This document shows, piece after piece, positions 9,041 through 18,175 of a stretch of 64,000 nucleotides of DNA. The position numbers and the translations under genes were made by a program. The notes beneath the pieces are model-generated. The model did not search any database. It saw only the letters and a program-made list of their open reading frames with translations, and was not told where the DNA came from. Source of the DNA: Rhizobium freirei PRF 81 (GTDB lineage: Bacteria; Pseudomonadota; Alphaproteobacteria; Rhizobiales; Rhizobiaceae); assembly GCF_000359745.1 (NCBI RefSeq), contig NZ_AQHN01000016.1:55385-119384 (forward strand). Direction: 5' to 3'. The stretch's first letter is position 1. The number at the start of each line of letters is the position of its first letter.

Positions 9041-10450
9041 TCAAGCAAACACCACCTGGATGTCCGTGTATTCCTGCAGGCCTTCCTCGGCGAATTCGAC
9101 GCCGAAGCCCGAGCCCTTGACGCCTCCGAACGGCGCGTTCGGCTGAATGGCGCCGTGCTTGTTGATCCAGACCGAGCCGCATTCCATACGAGCCGCGACC
9201 TCCTTGGCAGCGGCGATGTCTGAGGACCAGACCGAACCGCCGAGGCCGTTCGGACTGTCGTTGGCCATGCGGATCGCGTCCTCGACGTTCGAGTACTTGA
9301 TCACCGGCAGCGCCGGGCCGAACTGTTCCTCGTCAACCAGCGCGTCGCCGTTGGAAAGGCCCGCGACGATGGTCGGCGGGAAGAACAGGCCCTCGCCCGC
9401 AGCGCCGCCGAGCAGCGCCTTGCCGCGGCTCTTGGCGTCGGCCACCAGGCGGCTGACCTTGTCGAACTGCACGCGGTTCTGGATCGGCCCGAGAATGCTG
9501 CCCTCCTCCAGGCCGTTGCCGACCGGGATATTCTTCGCATAGGCGACGAGCGCCTCGCAGACGGCGTCGTGGATCGCTTCATGGATGTAGAGCCGCTTCA
9601 TGGCAGCGCAGGTCTGGCCGTTGTTGATGAAGGCGCCCCAGAACAGGCCCTCGGCGATCGCTGCCGGATCGGCGTCGGGCAGCACGATGCCGGCGTCGTT
9701 GCCGCCGAGCTCCAGAGTGAGGCGCTTCATCGTCTCGGCAGCCGAGCGCATGACCTTCTGGCCGGTCGCGCAGGAGCCGGTGAAGACGATCTTGCGGATA
9801 TCCGGATGGGCGGACATGGCGCCGCCGAGGTTGAACTCGCCGCTGTCGTCGCCGGTAACGACATTGAGCACGCCCGGCGGCAAGACTTCGTTCATGATCT
9901 CGACCAGCCGCAGCGTCGCAAGCGGCGTCAGCGGCGACGGTTTGATGACGACGGTATTGCCGCTGCGCAGCGCCGGCATGACGTGCCAGATCGCGATCAT
10001 GACCGGGAAGTTCCACGGCGTGATCGAGCCGACGACACCGAGCGGCTTGCGGTGAAGTTCAATGCGGCCCTGCTCGTTGTCCTGGAGCACCTTGACGGGC
10101 AGCGAAAGCCCCGTCGTGTAGCCGGCCCAGGCGACCGTACCGCCAAGCTCCCAGCGCGAGCCGAGGCCGTTCAGCGGCTTGCCCTGCTCACGGGTCAAAA
10201 GCTCTGCAAGCTCGCCGGCATGCGCCTCGATGCGGGAGGTGACGGCCGCACAGGCCGCCTGCCGTTCCGCGTCGCTCTTTGCCGACCAGGCCGGAAACGC
10301 CGCTTTGGCGGCAGCGACCGCGGCGTTGAGTTCGGCCGCGCCCATGTTCGGCGCACGCCCCACTTCCTCGCCGGTCGCCGGGTTCAACACACTGAAACTT
10401 TTCTCGCCATTGACCGGCCGGCCATTGATCGTCGCGCTATGGAGCGTCAT
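9041..10450 (-). CDS. feaB: NAD-dependent aldehyde dehydrogenase, probably phenylacetaldehyde dehydrogenase
   Basis: 469 residues of the ALDH superfamily: the PWNFPVMI substrate-channel block, the FTGSCATGQKVM Rossmann segment, the general-base Glu in LELGGNDAGIV, and the catalytic Cys in NNGQTCAAMKRL. It oxidises the aldehyde released by the amine oxidase to the acid. ATG 10450 has GGAGG upstream; an in-frame upstream start would add 11 residues without a ribosome site. It is co-oriented with tynA (30-bp gap) and flanked by a FeaR-like regulator, which supports phenylacetaldehyde as substrate. The sequence alone cannot exclude succinate-semialdehyde-type activity. Confidence 0.88.
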   Translation of the reverse strand: MTLHSATINGRPVNGEKSFSVLNPATGEEVGRAPNMGAAELNAAVAAAKAAFPAWSAKSDAERQAACAAVTSRIEAHAGELAELLTREQGKPLNGLGSRWELGGTVAWAGYTTGLSLPVKVLQDNEQGRIELHRKPLGVVGSITPWNFPVMIAIWHVMPALRSGNTVVIKPSPLTPLATLRLVEIMNEVLPPGVLNVVTGDDSGEFNLGGAMSAHPDIRKIVFTGSCATGQKVMRSAAETMKRLTLELGGNDAGIVLPDADPAAIAEGLFWGAFINNGQTCAAMKRLYIHEAIHDAVCEALVAYAKNIPVGNGLEEGSILGPIQNRVQFDKVSRLVADAKSRGKALLGGAAGEGLFFPPTIVAGLSNGDALVDEEQFGPALPVIKYSNVEDAIRMANDSPNGLGGSVWSSDIAAAKEVAARMECGSVWINKHGAIQPNAPFGGVKGSGFGVEFAEEGLQEYTDIQVVFA

Positions 10451-10529
10451 CCTCGCCTCCTCCGTTGCGGGTCCCGGCCACATGCGGAACCGATGACGAA
10501 AGAGCCTAGGCGAAGTGCCGGGCTTCGGC

Positions 10530-10557
10530 TTGGACGGAAGCGTCCGTCGCGTTGGAC
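10530..10557 (-). promoter_or_regulatory. Candidate AraC-type operator upstream of feaB-tynA
   Basis: Two TTGGAC words start at 10530 and 10552, 22 bp apart, with a GGACG-N4-CGTCC inverted repeat overlapping the first. Direct half-sites two helical turns apart are typical of AraC/XylS targets. The element sits in the 114-bp gap between the aldehyde dehydrogenase start and the end of the AraC-type gene. Confidence 0.3.
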
Positions 10558-10564
10558 AAATCCG

Positions 10565-11488
10565 TCAATGGCAGTGGGCTACGGCGCCGGGCGTGATGCC
10601 GTATTTCTTGCGGAACTCGCGGTAGAAATAGGAAAGATCATTGAAGCCTGCGTCGAAGGCGATGCCGGCGATACCCTGCCCGCTCGGCGCATGAGAGCCG
10701 AGGTGGGCATGCGCGAGTTCCAGGCGGCGGCTGAGCAGCCGGTGGCCGGGTGTCTCGCCGAGTGCCTGGAAATGCCGTTGCAGCATGCGCTCGGAAACAT
10801 TGAGGCGGCGGGCAAGCTCGCTCGGGCCGAAAGCGGGATCGGCGCAGTTGCGATCGATGATGACTAGCGCCCGCGACAGCAGCGTCTCTGCCGATCGCGC
10901 CTTCTCCTGCGTCCTGATTCCTTGCAGATAGGCCCCCATCAGGCAGAAGAAGGCTTCACCGAGCTGCGTCGTCGCGCCGGGCTCTGCCAGCATCTTGGTC
11001 AGCACCGCCCGCATGGCGATCCACAGTGGGTCTTCACGGCTGATCGCCACGCCGCCGGTGCATTCCGCGCCAAAACGATGCAGCATCTCTTCGCGCGGCA
11101 TGTGCAGCGACATCTGGCTGGAGCGCACGCCGTCATAGACGAAGGCGGACGGCAGGGTGGAATCGACGAGGAACATGTCGCCAGCGGCAAGCGTCGCCAT
11201 TTTATCGCCCTGCTCGATGCGGCAGTGGCCCTCGTCCTGGATCAAGAGAAAGAGGTGTTCGCCCGGATCCTGACGGATCGAACGGACGCTGCGGCTGACG
11301 TGGCGGGCATCGAGCCCAACCACCGCCGTTTCGAAAAAGCCGATGCGACGCGTCGCGACGTCGCCGGCAACCGTTCCGTCGCGGCCCATCGGCTCCAGGT
11401 CGAAGGCGCCGCAGACTTTGCGCAGGTCCGCCTGCAGGATTTCCACGGGCAACGGTCTATGGACCGGTGTTATCAACGACTGCATCAT
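10565..11488 (-). CDS. feaR: AraC/XylS family regulator, FeaR-like
   Basis: 307 residues. The N-terminal half resembles AraC-binding-like sensor domains (about 20-190); the C-terminal 100 residues form the double HTH, with DPAFGPSELARRLNVSERML and IAGIAFDAGFNDLSYFYREF followed by YGITPGAV. FeaR activates tynA and feaB in response to the aldehyde intermediate in E. coli, and this gene lies directly upstream of the same two genes. ATG 11488 (ATGATG) follows GGGAGGGG. It is probably transcribed separately or as the lead gene of the feaB-tynA unit. Confidence 0.85.
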   Translation of the reverse strand: MMQSLITPVHRPLPVEILQADLRKVCGAFDLEPMGRDGTVAGDVATRRIGFFETAVVGLDARHVSRSVRSIRQDPGEHLFLLIQDEGHCRIEQGDKMATLAAGDMFLVDSTLPSAFVYDGVRSSQMSLHMPREEMLHRFGAECTGGVAISREDPLWIAMRAVLTKMLAEPGATTQLGEAFFCLMGAYLQGIRTQEKARSAETLLSRALVIIDRNCADPAFGPSELARRLNVSERMLQRHFQALGETPGHRLLSRRLELAHAHLGSHAPSGQGIAGIAFDAGFNDLSYFYREFRKKYGITPGAVAHCH

Positions 11489-11543
11489 CCCCTCCCTGGC
11501 CTTTGCAGCTTTACGCGGATCGTATCACTTTATTGACACTTGC

Positions 11544-13598
11544 CTATGGCCACGGCCATTTGCCGCCACCAGCCGCCTGCTTCAGCAACGCACATGGCGG
11601 CTCGGCGAGTCCTGTCTCCGCAAGACGGGTCAGCGCATCCGAGACCTCCGCAAGTCCCCGCGCCTCGGCATAGGCCATCGGCCCGCCGCGCCAGCGCGGG
11701 AAACCATAGCCATGGATTTTTACGAGATCGATATCGGCTGCACGCAGCGCCACGCCCTCGGTCAGGATGCGCGCCGCCTCGTTGACCATCGGCAGGACGA
11801 TGCAGTCGGCGATCTCGGACGGCGTCCAGTCGCGCCGCGGCGTGTGCACGGCCTCTTCGGCGATGATCGCCGCCACTGTCTCGGAAGCATGCGGCTTGCG
11901 CTCGCCAGGCTGGTAGTCGTACCAGCCACCGCCGGTCTTCTGGCCGTAGCGCTCCACAGCGCAAAGCCGGTCGGCAATTGGAGCAAAAGGCGTTTCGCCG
12001 CGCGCCCTTGCAGCACGGCGCTGGAAGGCCGCGATGTCCAGTCCGCCCAGATCCTGAGCCTCGAAAGGCCCCATCGGCAGACCGAAGGCGCGCATGGCGG
12101 CGTCGACCGCCGCCGGTGTCGCGCCCGAAAGCAACAGCCGTTCGGCCTGGGCGCGCGTTACCTTGAGGATGCGGTTGCCGATAAAGCCATCGCAGATGCC
12201 GGCACGGACCGGGATCTTGTTGAGGAGCCGTGCCAGCGCGAAGCCGGCCGCCGTCACCTCCGTCGCAGTTTCAGCCGCCGGTACGATCTCCATCAGCTTC
12301 ATGATATTGGCCGGACTGAAGAAGTGCAGGCCGAGGAAGCGCTCCGGGTGGACAATGCCCGACGCGATCGCATTCGGATCGAGGTAGGAGGTGTTCGTGG
12401 CGAGCACCGCGTCGGGCCGGCAGACCTCGCCGAGCTTTGCGAAGACCGCGCGCTTGACCTCAAGGTCTTCGAAAACCGCCTCGACCGCCAGATCGACATC
12501 GGCTGCGGCAGCATAGTTGGCCGAACCCGTCACGCCGGCGATGCGTTCGGCGGCAATCTCGGCGCTAATACGGCCGCGCTTCGCCGAGCCCTCGAAGATC
12601 GCCGCGACATTGGCAAGGCCGCGCTCCACTGCCGCCTGATCGCGCTCGACGAGGATGACGGGCAAGCCGGCATCCCGAAGGGCGGCGGCGATGCCCGCAC
12701 CCATGGTGCCGCCGCCGATGACGGCAGCCGAGCGGATCGGGCGCGGCTCTACGCCCGCAAGTTCCGGTGGCCGGGTTGCGGCGCGTTCGGCGAAAAAGAC
12801 GTGCAGCAGGGCCGCAGCCTGGGTGGAACCGCGCAGCGAGAGAAAGGTTTCTCGTTCGAAGGCCATCGCCGTTTCGAAATCGCTCTCTGCAGCCTTGCGC
12901 AGACAGGCAAGCGCGCGAAATGGTGCTTCCTCTCCCTTGGCCCGGGCAGCGACGGATGTCTCCGCCATTTCCCAGAAACCGGCGTCCGGCGAAGCGACGC
13001 CGCGCTCGCTGAGCGGGGCGGGCAGCGGCGCATTGGAAATGCCGCGCCCGAAGGCGATCGCGCCTTCTGTCAGATCGCCCTCGACAATCGTGTCAATCAA
13101 TCCGGCAGAGAGTGCGTTAACGGCCTTGACCGGCTGGCCGGTCGTGACCATCGCCACGGCAGTCTCGACACCGGCAAGACGTGGCAGACGCACGGTGCCA
13201 CCTGCTCCCGGCACGAGGCCGAGGCGAACTTCCGGCAGGCCCATGCTTGCATCAGGTGCAGCAACGCGGAAGCGGCACGCCAGCGCCACTTCGAAACCGC
13301 CACCGAGCGCAGCGCCATGAATCACCGCGACCCAAGGTTTTGCAGCGCTTTCGATCCGCGCCACGACGTCAGGCAAATGCGGAGGCTGCGGCGGCTTGCC
13401 GAATTCGCCGACGTCTGCTCCGGCGATGAAGGTGCGCCCGGCGCAGGTAAGGACGACCGCCTTAACCGAAGGGTCGGCGTCGAGGGTTTCAGCCGCTTCA
13501 AGAAGCCCTTGGCGCAGCGCCTGCGATAATGCGTTGACGGGCGGATTGTCGACGGTGACGACGGCAATCCCGCCTTTCAATTCGATGGTGACGGTCAT
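11544..13598 (-). CDS. Bifunctional enoyl-CoA hydratase / 3-hydroxyacyl-CoA dehydrogenase (PaaF-PaaH type fusion)
   Basis: 684 residues of FadJ-like architecture: N-terminal crotonase domain (about 1-190, oxyanion-hole segments CAGRTFIAGADVGEF and IHGAALGGGFEVALA), then a Rossmann NAD domain (AAVIGGGTMGAGIAAALRDA) and two C-terminal 3HCDH helical domains (DGFIGNRI; KTGGGWYDY). In the phenylacetate pathway these steps hydrate 2,3-didehydroadipyl-CoA and oxidise 3-hydroxyadipyl-CoA. The start lies three bases from the paaN stop, so both are one transcript. No separate paaF or paaH is present here, supporting the assignment, though general beta-oxidation use is possible. Confidence 0.85.
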   Translation of the reverse strand: MTVTIELKGGIAVVTVDNPPVNALSQALRQGLLEAAETLDADPSVKAVVLTCAGRTFIAGADVGEFGKPPQPPHLPDVVARIESAAKPWVAVIHGAALGGGFEVALACRFRVAAPDASMGLPEVRLGLVPGAGGTVRLPRLAGVETAVAMVTTGQPVKAVNALSAGLIDTIVEGDLTEGAIAFGRGISNAPLPAPLSERGVASPDAGFWEMAETSVAARAKGEEAPFRALACLRKAAESDFETAMAFERETFLSLRGSTQAAALLHVFFAERAATRPPELAGVEPRPIRSAAVIGGGTMGAGIAAALRDAGLPVILVERDQAAVERGLANVAAIFEGSAKRGRISAEIAAERIAGVTGSANYAAAADVDLAVEAVFEDLEVKRAVFAKLGEVCRPDAVLATNTSYLDPNAIASGIVHPERFLGLHFFSPANIMKLMEIVPAAETATEVTAAGFALARLLNKIPVRAGICDGFIGNRILKVTRAQAERLLLSGATPAAVDAAMRAFGLPMGPFEAQDLGGLDIAAFQRRAARARGETPFAPIADRLCAVERYGQKTGGGWYDYQPGERKPHASETVAAIIAEEAVHTPRRDWTPSEIADCIVLPMVNEAARILTEGVALRAADIDLVKIHGYGFPRWRGGPMAYAEARGLAEVSDALTRLAETGLAEPPCALLKQAAGGGKWPWP

Positions 13599-13601
13599 CG
13601 T

Positions 13602-15266
13602 TCACTTCCCCGTCTTCGGCCGTCGCCACATGGCAAGCCGAAACCGGTTTGCGACGAAAGCAGTGTCAGTAAGGCTGGCATTGCCGGCAGGATTGCCGCC
13701 GGTGACATGGAAGTCGCTGAATGCGGCACTCTGGTTGACGAAGATGTTGCCGGTTAGATTGACCGAAAGGTTGACGCCGGCGGACGCAAAAGCGTCGACC
13801 GCCTCCTCGATCACGGTCTCGTCGGTCGCATAGAGCGCTGCCGTGATCGCACCCTTTTGGCGGGCGAGCGCGGAAGCCTTGGCAATCCCTTCCCCGCCGC
13901 TTTCAACAGCAATGACAAAGGAGATTGGCCCGAAACGTTCTTCATTCTGGCCCTCGCCGGAGGCTCCGTCGACGGCGATAATCAGCGGGGTTGCGCTGCG
14001 CGCGCCGTCCAGTCCGGCAAGGGGTTGCGAGTCGCGCATGATCCGCCCGAGGCCGCGGGCCGCCTCGACGCGGGCAAGCGTTGTGGGGTTCGCGATCGCG
14101 CCGCAGACGCCGGCTGCGCGTGCTGGATCGCCGAGCAATCCGTCGACGGCGGCAGCAATGCCACCTGCAACCTCCTCGAAGCTCTTATGCCCTTCGTTCG
14201 TGTCGATGCCGCCGCGCGGCACATAGATGTTCTGCGGCGAGGTGCACATCTGACCGCTATAGAGCGACAGCGAAAAGGCGATATTGGCGCACATGCCGTT
14301 GAAATCGTCGGTCGCAGCGATCACGATCGAGTTGACGCCTGCCTCTTCGGTATAAACCTCTGCGTCGCCGGCATTCGCGCGCACCCATGCGCCAAAGGCG
14401 TTCGAGCCAGTGTAGTCGACGATGCGCACAGCCGGATGCATGACCAGTGCGGCGGTGATCGGTGCTTCGGCCCGGTCTGCGGCGAGCAGCACGACGTCGG
14501 CGGGGTAGCCTTGCTCTTCCAATACGGCGCGAGCAACCGCAACTGTCAGCGCCAGCGGCAGGATCGCGCCTGGATGCGGCTTGACGATCACGGTATTGCC
14601 GGTGGCAAGGCTCGCGAACTGGCCGGGATAGCTGTTCCAGGTCGGAAACGTGTGGCAGCCGATTATCAGCGACACGCCGCGCGGTACGACGCGCCAGTGC
14701 TTTTCGAGGACAATCGGCTCGCCCTTACCCTGCGGCTTCGACCAGACAGCGCTTTTCGGCGCGCGCGTCATTTCGGCATAGGCGTAGGCGGCGGCTTCGA
14801 GGCCACGGTCCTGCGCATGCGGACCGCCCGCCTGGAAGGCCATGGCGAAGGCCTGACCCGTGGTGTGCATCACCGCATTGGCCATTTCGAAGCTCATCCG
14901 GTTGAGGCGGGAAAGGATTTCGATGCAGATGCCGGCACGTGCCTCCGGCGTGGCAGCGGCCCAGGCCGGAGCGGCTTCCCGAGAGGCGGCAACCAGCGTT
15001 TCAGCGTCGGCGGCCGGATAGGAAATCCCGAGCGTCGCACCATAGGGGGAAACTTCCGCCCCGACCGTACCGGTTGCGGGATGACCGGGAAGAGCGAAGG
15101 ACCGGTTCAGTCGCGCTTCATAAGCCCGAAGCCCTTCATCCTTGGCCGTTTCACCATAAATCTTGCCACTCGGAACTTCGGGATAGGCCGACCAAAAACC
15201 ACGCTCGCGCGCCGCGGCCAAAGCCGCTTCCAGCGTCGCCCGATGTCGGTCGAACAAGGTCACCAT
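13602..15266 (-). CDS. paaN: Phenylacetic acid degradation protein PaaN (aldehyde dehydrogenase family)
   Basis: 554 residues starting MVTLFDRHRATLEAALAAAR, the PaaN signature beginning, with ...GFWSAYPEVPSGKIYGETA. An ALDH fold follows: CHTFPTWNSYPGQFASLATG (substrate/cofactor block), YTGSNAFG, and a catalytic-Cys-type block SGQMCTSPQNIYVPRGG. Unlike PaaZ it lacks a MaoC domain. Its exact role is not settled in the family; it is presumed to handle a semialdehyde intermediate. ATG 15266 follows GGGAGGAAAT; an in-frame start at 15323 would cross the TetR operator. It is the first gene of the minus-strand unit, divergent from paaG. Confidence 0.87.
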   Translation of the reverse strand: MVTLFDRHRATLEAALAAARERGFWSAYPEVPSGKIYGETAKDEGLRAYEARLNRSFALPGHPATGTVGAEVSPYGATLGISYPAADAETLVAASREAAPAWAAATPEARAGICIEILSRLNRMSFEMANAVMHTTGQAFAMAFQAGGPHAQDRGLEAAAYAYAEMTRAPKSAVWSKPQGKGEPIVLEKHWRVVPRGVSLIIGCHTFPTWNSYPGQFASLATGNTVIVKPHPGAILPLALTVAVARAVLEEQGYPADVVLLAADRAEAPITAALVMHPAVRIVDYTGSNAFGAWVRANAGDAEVYTEEAGVNSIVIAATDDFNGMCANIAFSLSLYSGQMCTSPQNIYVPRGGIDTNEGHKSFEEVAGGIAAAVDGLLGDPARAAGVCGAIANPTTLARVEAARGLGRIMRDSQPLAGLDGARSATPLIIAVDGASGEGQNEERFGPISFVIAVESGGEGIAKASALARQKGAITAALYATDETVIEEAVDAFASAGVNLSVNLTGNIFVNQSAAFSDFHVTGGNPAGNASLTDTAFVANRFRLAMWRRPKTGK

Positions 15267-15300
15267 GCTGATTTCCTCCCTGTCTATAATCTGTATAATT

Positions 15301-15316
15301 GACTGACCGGTCGGTT
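15301..15316. promoter_or_regulatory. TetR (PaaR)-type operator between divergent paaN and paaG
   Basis: An imperfect palindrome ACTGACCGGTCGGT (15302-15315) with a perfect GACCGGTC core lies in the 104-bp region between paaN and paaG. A matching word, ACCGACCGATCGGT, occurs ahead of paaJABCDE at 27407-27420. The paired positions at the two paa promoters make the local TetR regulator the likely binder. Confidence 0.6.
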
Positions 15317-15370
15317 TATGCAAGTATTTTTTCGGAACCCGCCGGGACTGGCCGGCGGCAGGAGGAAACC

Positions 15371-16159
15371 ATGCCAGCTACCGATACCGTTCTTTCCGTG
15401 CTTGCCGACGGCGTTCTGACGCTGACGCTCAACCGCCCGGACAAGCTCAACTCCTTCAATGAAGAGATGCATTTGGCGCTGCGCGCCGGCTTTGAGCAAG
15501 CGCATGCCGACGATGCCGTCCGCGCTGTGCTTCTGACCGGCGCCGGGCGCGGCTTTTCCGCCGGCCAGGATCTCAGCGACCGTGATCCGCGTAAGGGCGT
15601 CCCCGATCTCGGCCATACTATCGAAACATTCTATAATCCCCTGCTCCGGCTGATCCGCAGCCTCGACAAGCCAGTCGTCTGTGCCGTCAACGGCGTGGCC
15701 GCGGGCGCGGGCGCCAACATCGCCTTTGCTTGCGACATCGTACTTGCGGCGCGCTCCGCCCGCTTCATCCAGGCTTTCGCCAAGATCGGTCTGGTGCCGG
15801 ATTCCGGAGGCACCTGGAGCCTGCCGCGCCTGATCGGCGAGGCCCGCGCCAAGGCCCTGGCGCTGACCGCGGAGCCGCTCCCGGCGGAAACCGCGGCCGA
15901 CTGGGGCTTGATTTGGCGCGCCGTCGACGACGAGACGCTGCTGGCGGAGGCCATGGACCTTGCCAAGAAGCTCGCCGCCGGCCCCACCAGAGGCCTCGGC
16001 ATGACCAAACGGGCAATCCAGGCCGCCGCCACCAATTCGCTCGACGAGCAGCTAGACCTCGAGCGCGACCTGCAGCGCGAGGCCGGCCGCAGCGCCGATT
16101 ACGCCGAGGGCGTCGCCGCCTTCCTGGAGAAGCGTAAGCCGGAGTTTACGGGACGATGA
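15371..16159 (+). CDS. paaG: 1,2-epoxyphenylacetyl-CoA isomerase (crotonase family)
   Basis: 262 residues of the crotonase superfamily: LTLNRPDKLNSFNEEMH, the oxyanion block GAGRGFSAGQDLSDRD, then CAVNGVAAGAGANIAFACDI and FAKIGLVPDSGGTWSLPRLIG. The PaaG signature includes the AGQDLSDR segment and catalytic Asp in VPDSGG. It converts ring epoxide-CoA to the oxepin-CoA. ATG 15371 follows GGAGGAAACC; an upstream GTG at 15299 would pass through the operator. It leads a unit paaG-paaI-paaK, overlapping paaI by four bases. Confidence 0.93.
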   Translation: MPATDTVLSVLADGVLTLTLNRPDKLNSFNEEMHLALRAGFEQAHADDAVRAVLLTGAGRGFSAGQDLSDRDPRKGVPDLGHTIETFYNPLLRLIRSLDKPVVCAVNGVAAGAGANIAFACDIVLAARSARFIQAFAKIGLVPDSGGTWSLPRLIGEARAKALALTAEPLPAETAADWGLIWRAVDDETLLAEAMDLAKKLAAGPTRGLGMTKRAIQAAATNSLDEQLDLERDLQREAGRSADYAEGVAAFLEKRKPEFTGR

Positions 16160-16605
16160 GCGCGGCAGAGACCATGAGCCCGGATCAGCTCGCCCGCGCC
16201 TGCGCCGACGCCATGTGGACAGACGACCGTGCGACGCAGCGGCTCGGCATGCAGATCGACAATGTCGCGGCGGGAACCGCCACGCTGTCGATGACGATCA
16301 CCGCCGAGATGGCAAACGGCCACGGGATGTGCCACGGCGGCTATATTTTCACGCTCGCCGACAGCGCCTTTGCCTTTGCCTGCAACACCTACAATCAGCG
16401 CACGGTGGCGCAGCACTGCACCGTCACCTTCATCGCATCCGCCTTCGAGGGCGACCGCCTGACAGCAATGGCGCGCGAAGTCTCGCGGCGCGGCCGAGGC
16501 GGCATCTACGACATAACGGTCATGAACCAAAAGGGTGAGACGCTCGCGGAATTCCGCGGCCACTCGCGCACCATCAAGGGCACGCATCTGCCCGAGCAGA
16601 GCTGA
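16156..16605 (+). CDS. paaI: Hydroxyphenylacetyl-CoA thioesterase PaaI (hotdog fold)
   Basis: 149 residues with the PaaI hotdog signature HGMCHGGYIFTLADSAFAFA, whose Asp and Gly-rich loop form the active site, and a second strand block VAQHCTVTFIASAFEGDRL. The enzyme releases CoA from dead-end hydroxylated phenylacetyl-CoA species and so rescues the CoA pool. Its ATG overlaps the paaG stop (ATGA), indicating translational coupling; paaK follows after 67 bp. Confidence 0.92.
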   Translation: MSAAETMSPDQLARACADAMWTDDRATQRLGMQIDNVAAGTATLSMTITAEMANGHGMCHGGYIFTLADSAFAFACNTYNQRTVAQHCTVTFIASAFEGDRLTAMAREVSRRGRGGIYDITVMNQKGETLAEFRGHSRTIKGTHLPEQS

Positions 16606-16672
16606 ACATCGAGCGCCCGCATCTTGATGTGGTCCAGCGCTCTTGTTCATTTGGATTTCGGAGGAGACATAC

Positions 16673-17983
16673 ATGGAAAACCTAGCCCCCCGCCCCGGCG
16701 ATCTCGAGCCGATCGAAACCGCCTCGCGCGACGAACTCGCCGGCCTGCAGCTGGAGCGGATGAAATGGTCGCTCAACCACGCTTACGAGAATTCACCCTT
16801 CTATCGCACCCGGTTTGACGAAGCAGGCGTGCATCCCTCCGACCTGAAGACGCTGGGCGATCTTGCCAAGTTTCCCTTCACGACCAAGCAGGACCTGCGC
16901 AACACCTATCCGTTCGGCATGTTCGCCGTGCCTCGCGAGAAGCTCTGCCGCATACACGGTTCATCGGGAACCACGGGCAAGCCGACCGTCGTCGGCTATA
17001 CGCTGAAGGATATCGACACCTGGGCGACGGTGGTCGCGCGTTCGATCCGCGCCGGCGGCGGCAGGCCGGGCGATATGGTGCATGTGGCCTACGGCTACGG
17101 CCTCTTCACCGGCGGCCTCGGCGCACATTACGGCGCCGAAAAGCTCGGCTGCACGGTGGTGCCGATCTCGGGCGGCATGACCGAGCGTCAGGTCACGCTG
17201 ATGCAGGACTTCAAGCCGCGCATCATCATGGTCACGCCTTCCTACATGCTGTCGATCCTCGACGAGTTCCACCGGCAAGGCATCGACCCGCGTTCAAGCT
17301 CGCTCGCGATCGGCATCTTCGGCGCAGAGCCCTGGACAAATGCGATGCGCGAGGAGATCGAACAGGCCTTCGACATGCACGCCGTTGACATTTACGGGCT
17401 TTCCGAGGTGATAGGCCCCGGCGTCGCCAGCGAGTGCGTGGAGACGAAGGACGGGCTGCACATTTGGGAGGACCATTTCTATCCCGAGATCATCGATCCG
17501 GTGACGGGCGAAGTTCTACCCGACGGCGAGCTGGGCGAGCTGGTCTTCACCACACTGACCAAGGAAGGCCTGCCCATGATTCGCTACCGCACCCGCGACT
17601 TGACCCGGTTGCTGCCGGGAAGCGCCCGCAGCATGCGACGAATGGAAAAGGTCACCGGCCGCTCCGACGACATGATGATTCTCCGCGGCGTCAACGTTTT
17701 CCCGACGCAGATTGAAGAACAGATCCTGAAATGTCGCGGACTTGCACCCCATTTCCAGATCGAGCTCTCCCGCTCCGGCCGCATGGATACCATGACGGTG
17801 CATGTGGAATGCACGCCGGCAGCAGCCGATGACGCGGCGCGCGCCGGCTCCGCCAAGGAGCTCGCGCATCACATCAAGAGCGTCGTCGGTGTCAGCACCA
17901 GGATCGAGGTGCAGACACCAGGCACAGTCGCGCGATCCGAAGGCAAGGCAAAGCGGGTGGTCGACAACCGCCCGAAGGAATGA
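16673..17983 (+). CDS. paaK: Phenylacetate-CoA ligase
   Basis: 436 residues, the usual PaaK length. The AMP-binding P-loop HGSSGTTGKPTVVGYT, the GIFGAEPWTNAMREEIE block, DIYGLSEVIGPGVASEC, and the C-terminal RSDDMMILRGVNVFPTQIEE are all present. It activates phenylacetate with ATP and CoA, the first committed step of the pathway. ATG 16673 has GGAGGAG nearby; an in-frame ATG at 16643 has none. It is last in the paaGIK unit and is followed by the TetR regulator on the same strand. Confidence 0.95.
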   Translation: MENLAPRPGDLEPIETASRDELAGLQLERMKWSLNHAYENSPFYRTRFDEAGVHPSDLKTLGDLAKFPFTTKQDLRNTYPFGMFAVPREKLCRIHGSSGTTGKPTVVGYTLKDIDTWATVVARSIRAGGGRPGDMVHVAYGYGLFTGGLGAHYGAEKLGCTVVPISGGMTERQVTLMQDFKPRIIMVTPSYMLSILDEFHRQGIDPRSSSLAIGIFGAEPWTNAMREEIEQAFDMHAVDIYGLSEVIGPGVASECVETKDGLHIWEDHFYPEIIDPVTGEVLPDGELGELVFTTLTKEGLPMIRYRTRDLTRLLPGSARSMRRMEKVTGRSDDMMILRGVNVFPTQIEEQILKCRGLAPHFQIELSRSGRMDTMTVHVECTPAAADDAARAGSAKELAHHIKSVVGVSTRIEVQTPGTVARSEGKAKRVVDNRPKE

Positions 17984-18175
17984 GGCGATCTCGCTGGTCC
18001 CTCACGACGGACGACTTGGCAAAAGCCGTCCCATTGCATCATAGGGTGCGCAGGTTCATGGCTTGCGCACGCGCTCTGGCTGACGAATGATTCGGAACCG
18101 AGCGATTCCCCCGGCGACCGACACCGGCTTTTTGCCCTCACGGGCAGGGAGAAACGAAAAGACGATAGGACGAGC

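Noticed and set aside
6884..9223. A 779-codon plus-strand open frame opposite the amine oxidase gene
   Set aside because: It mirrors tynA codon by codon, contains runs of Arg/Val/His typical of antisense of high-GC3 genes, and has no motif; tynA is complete with all catalytic residues.
11343..13529. A 728-codon plus-strand open frame opposite the hydratase/dehydrogenase fusion
   Set aside because: Antisense artefact of strong third-position GC bias; the minus-strand gene has intact crotonase and 3HCDH motifs.
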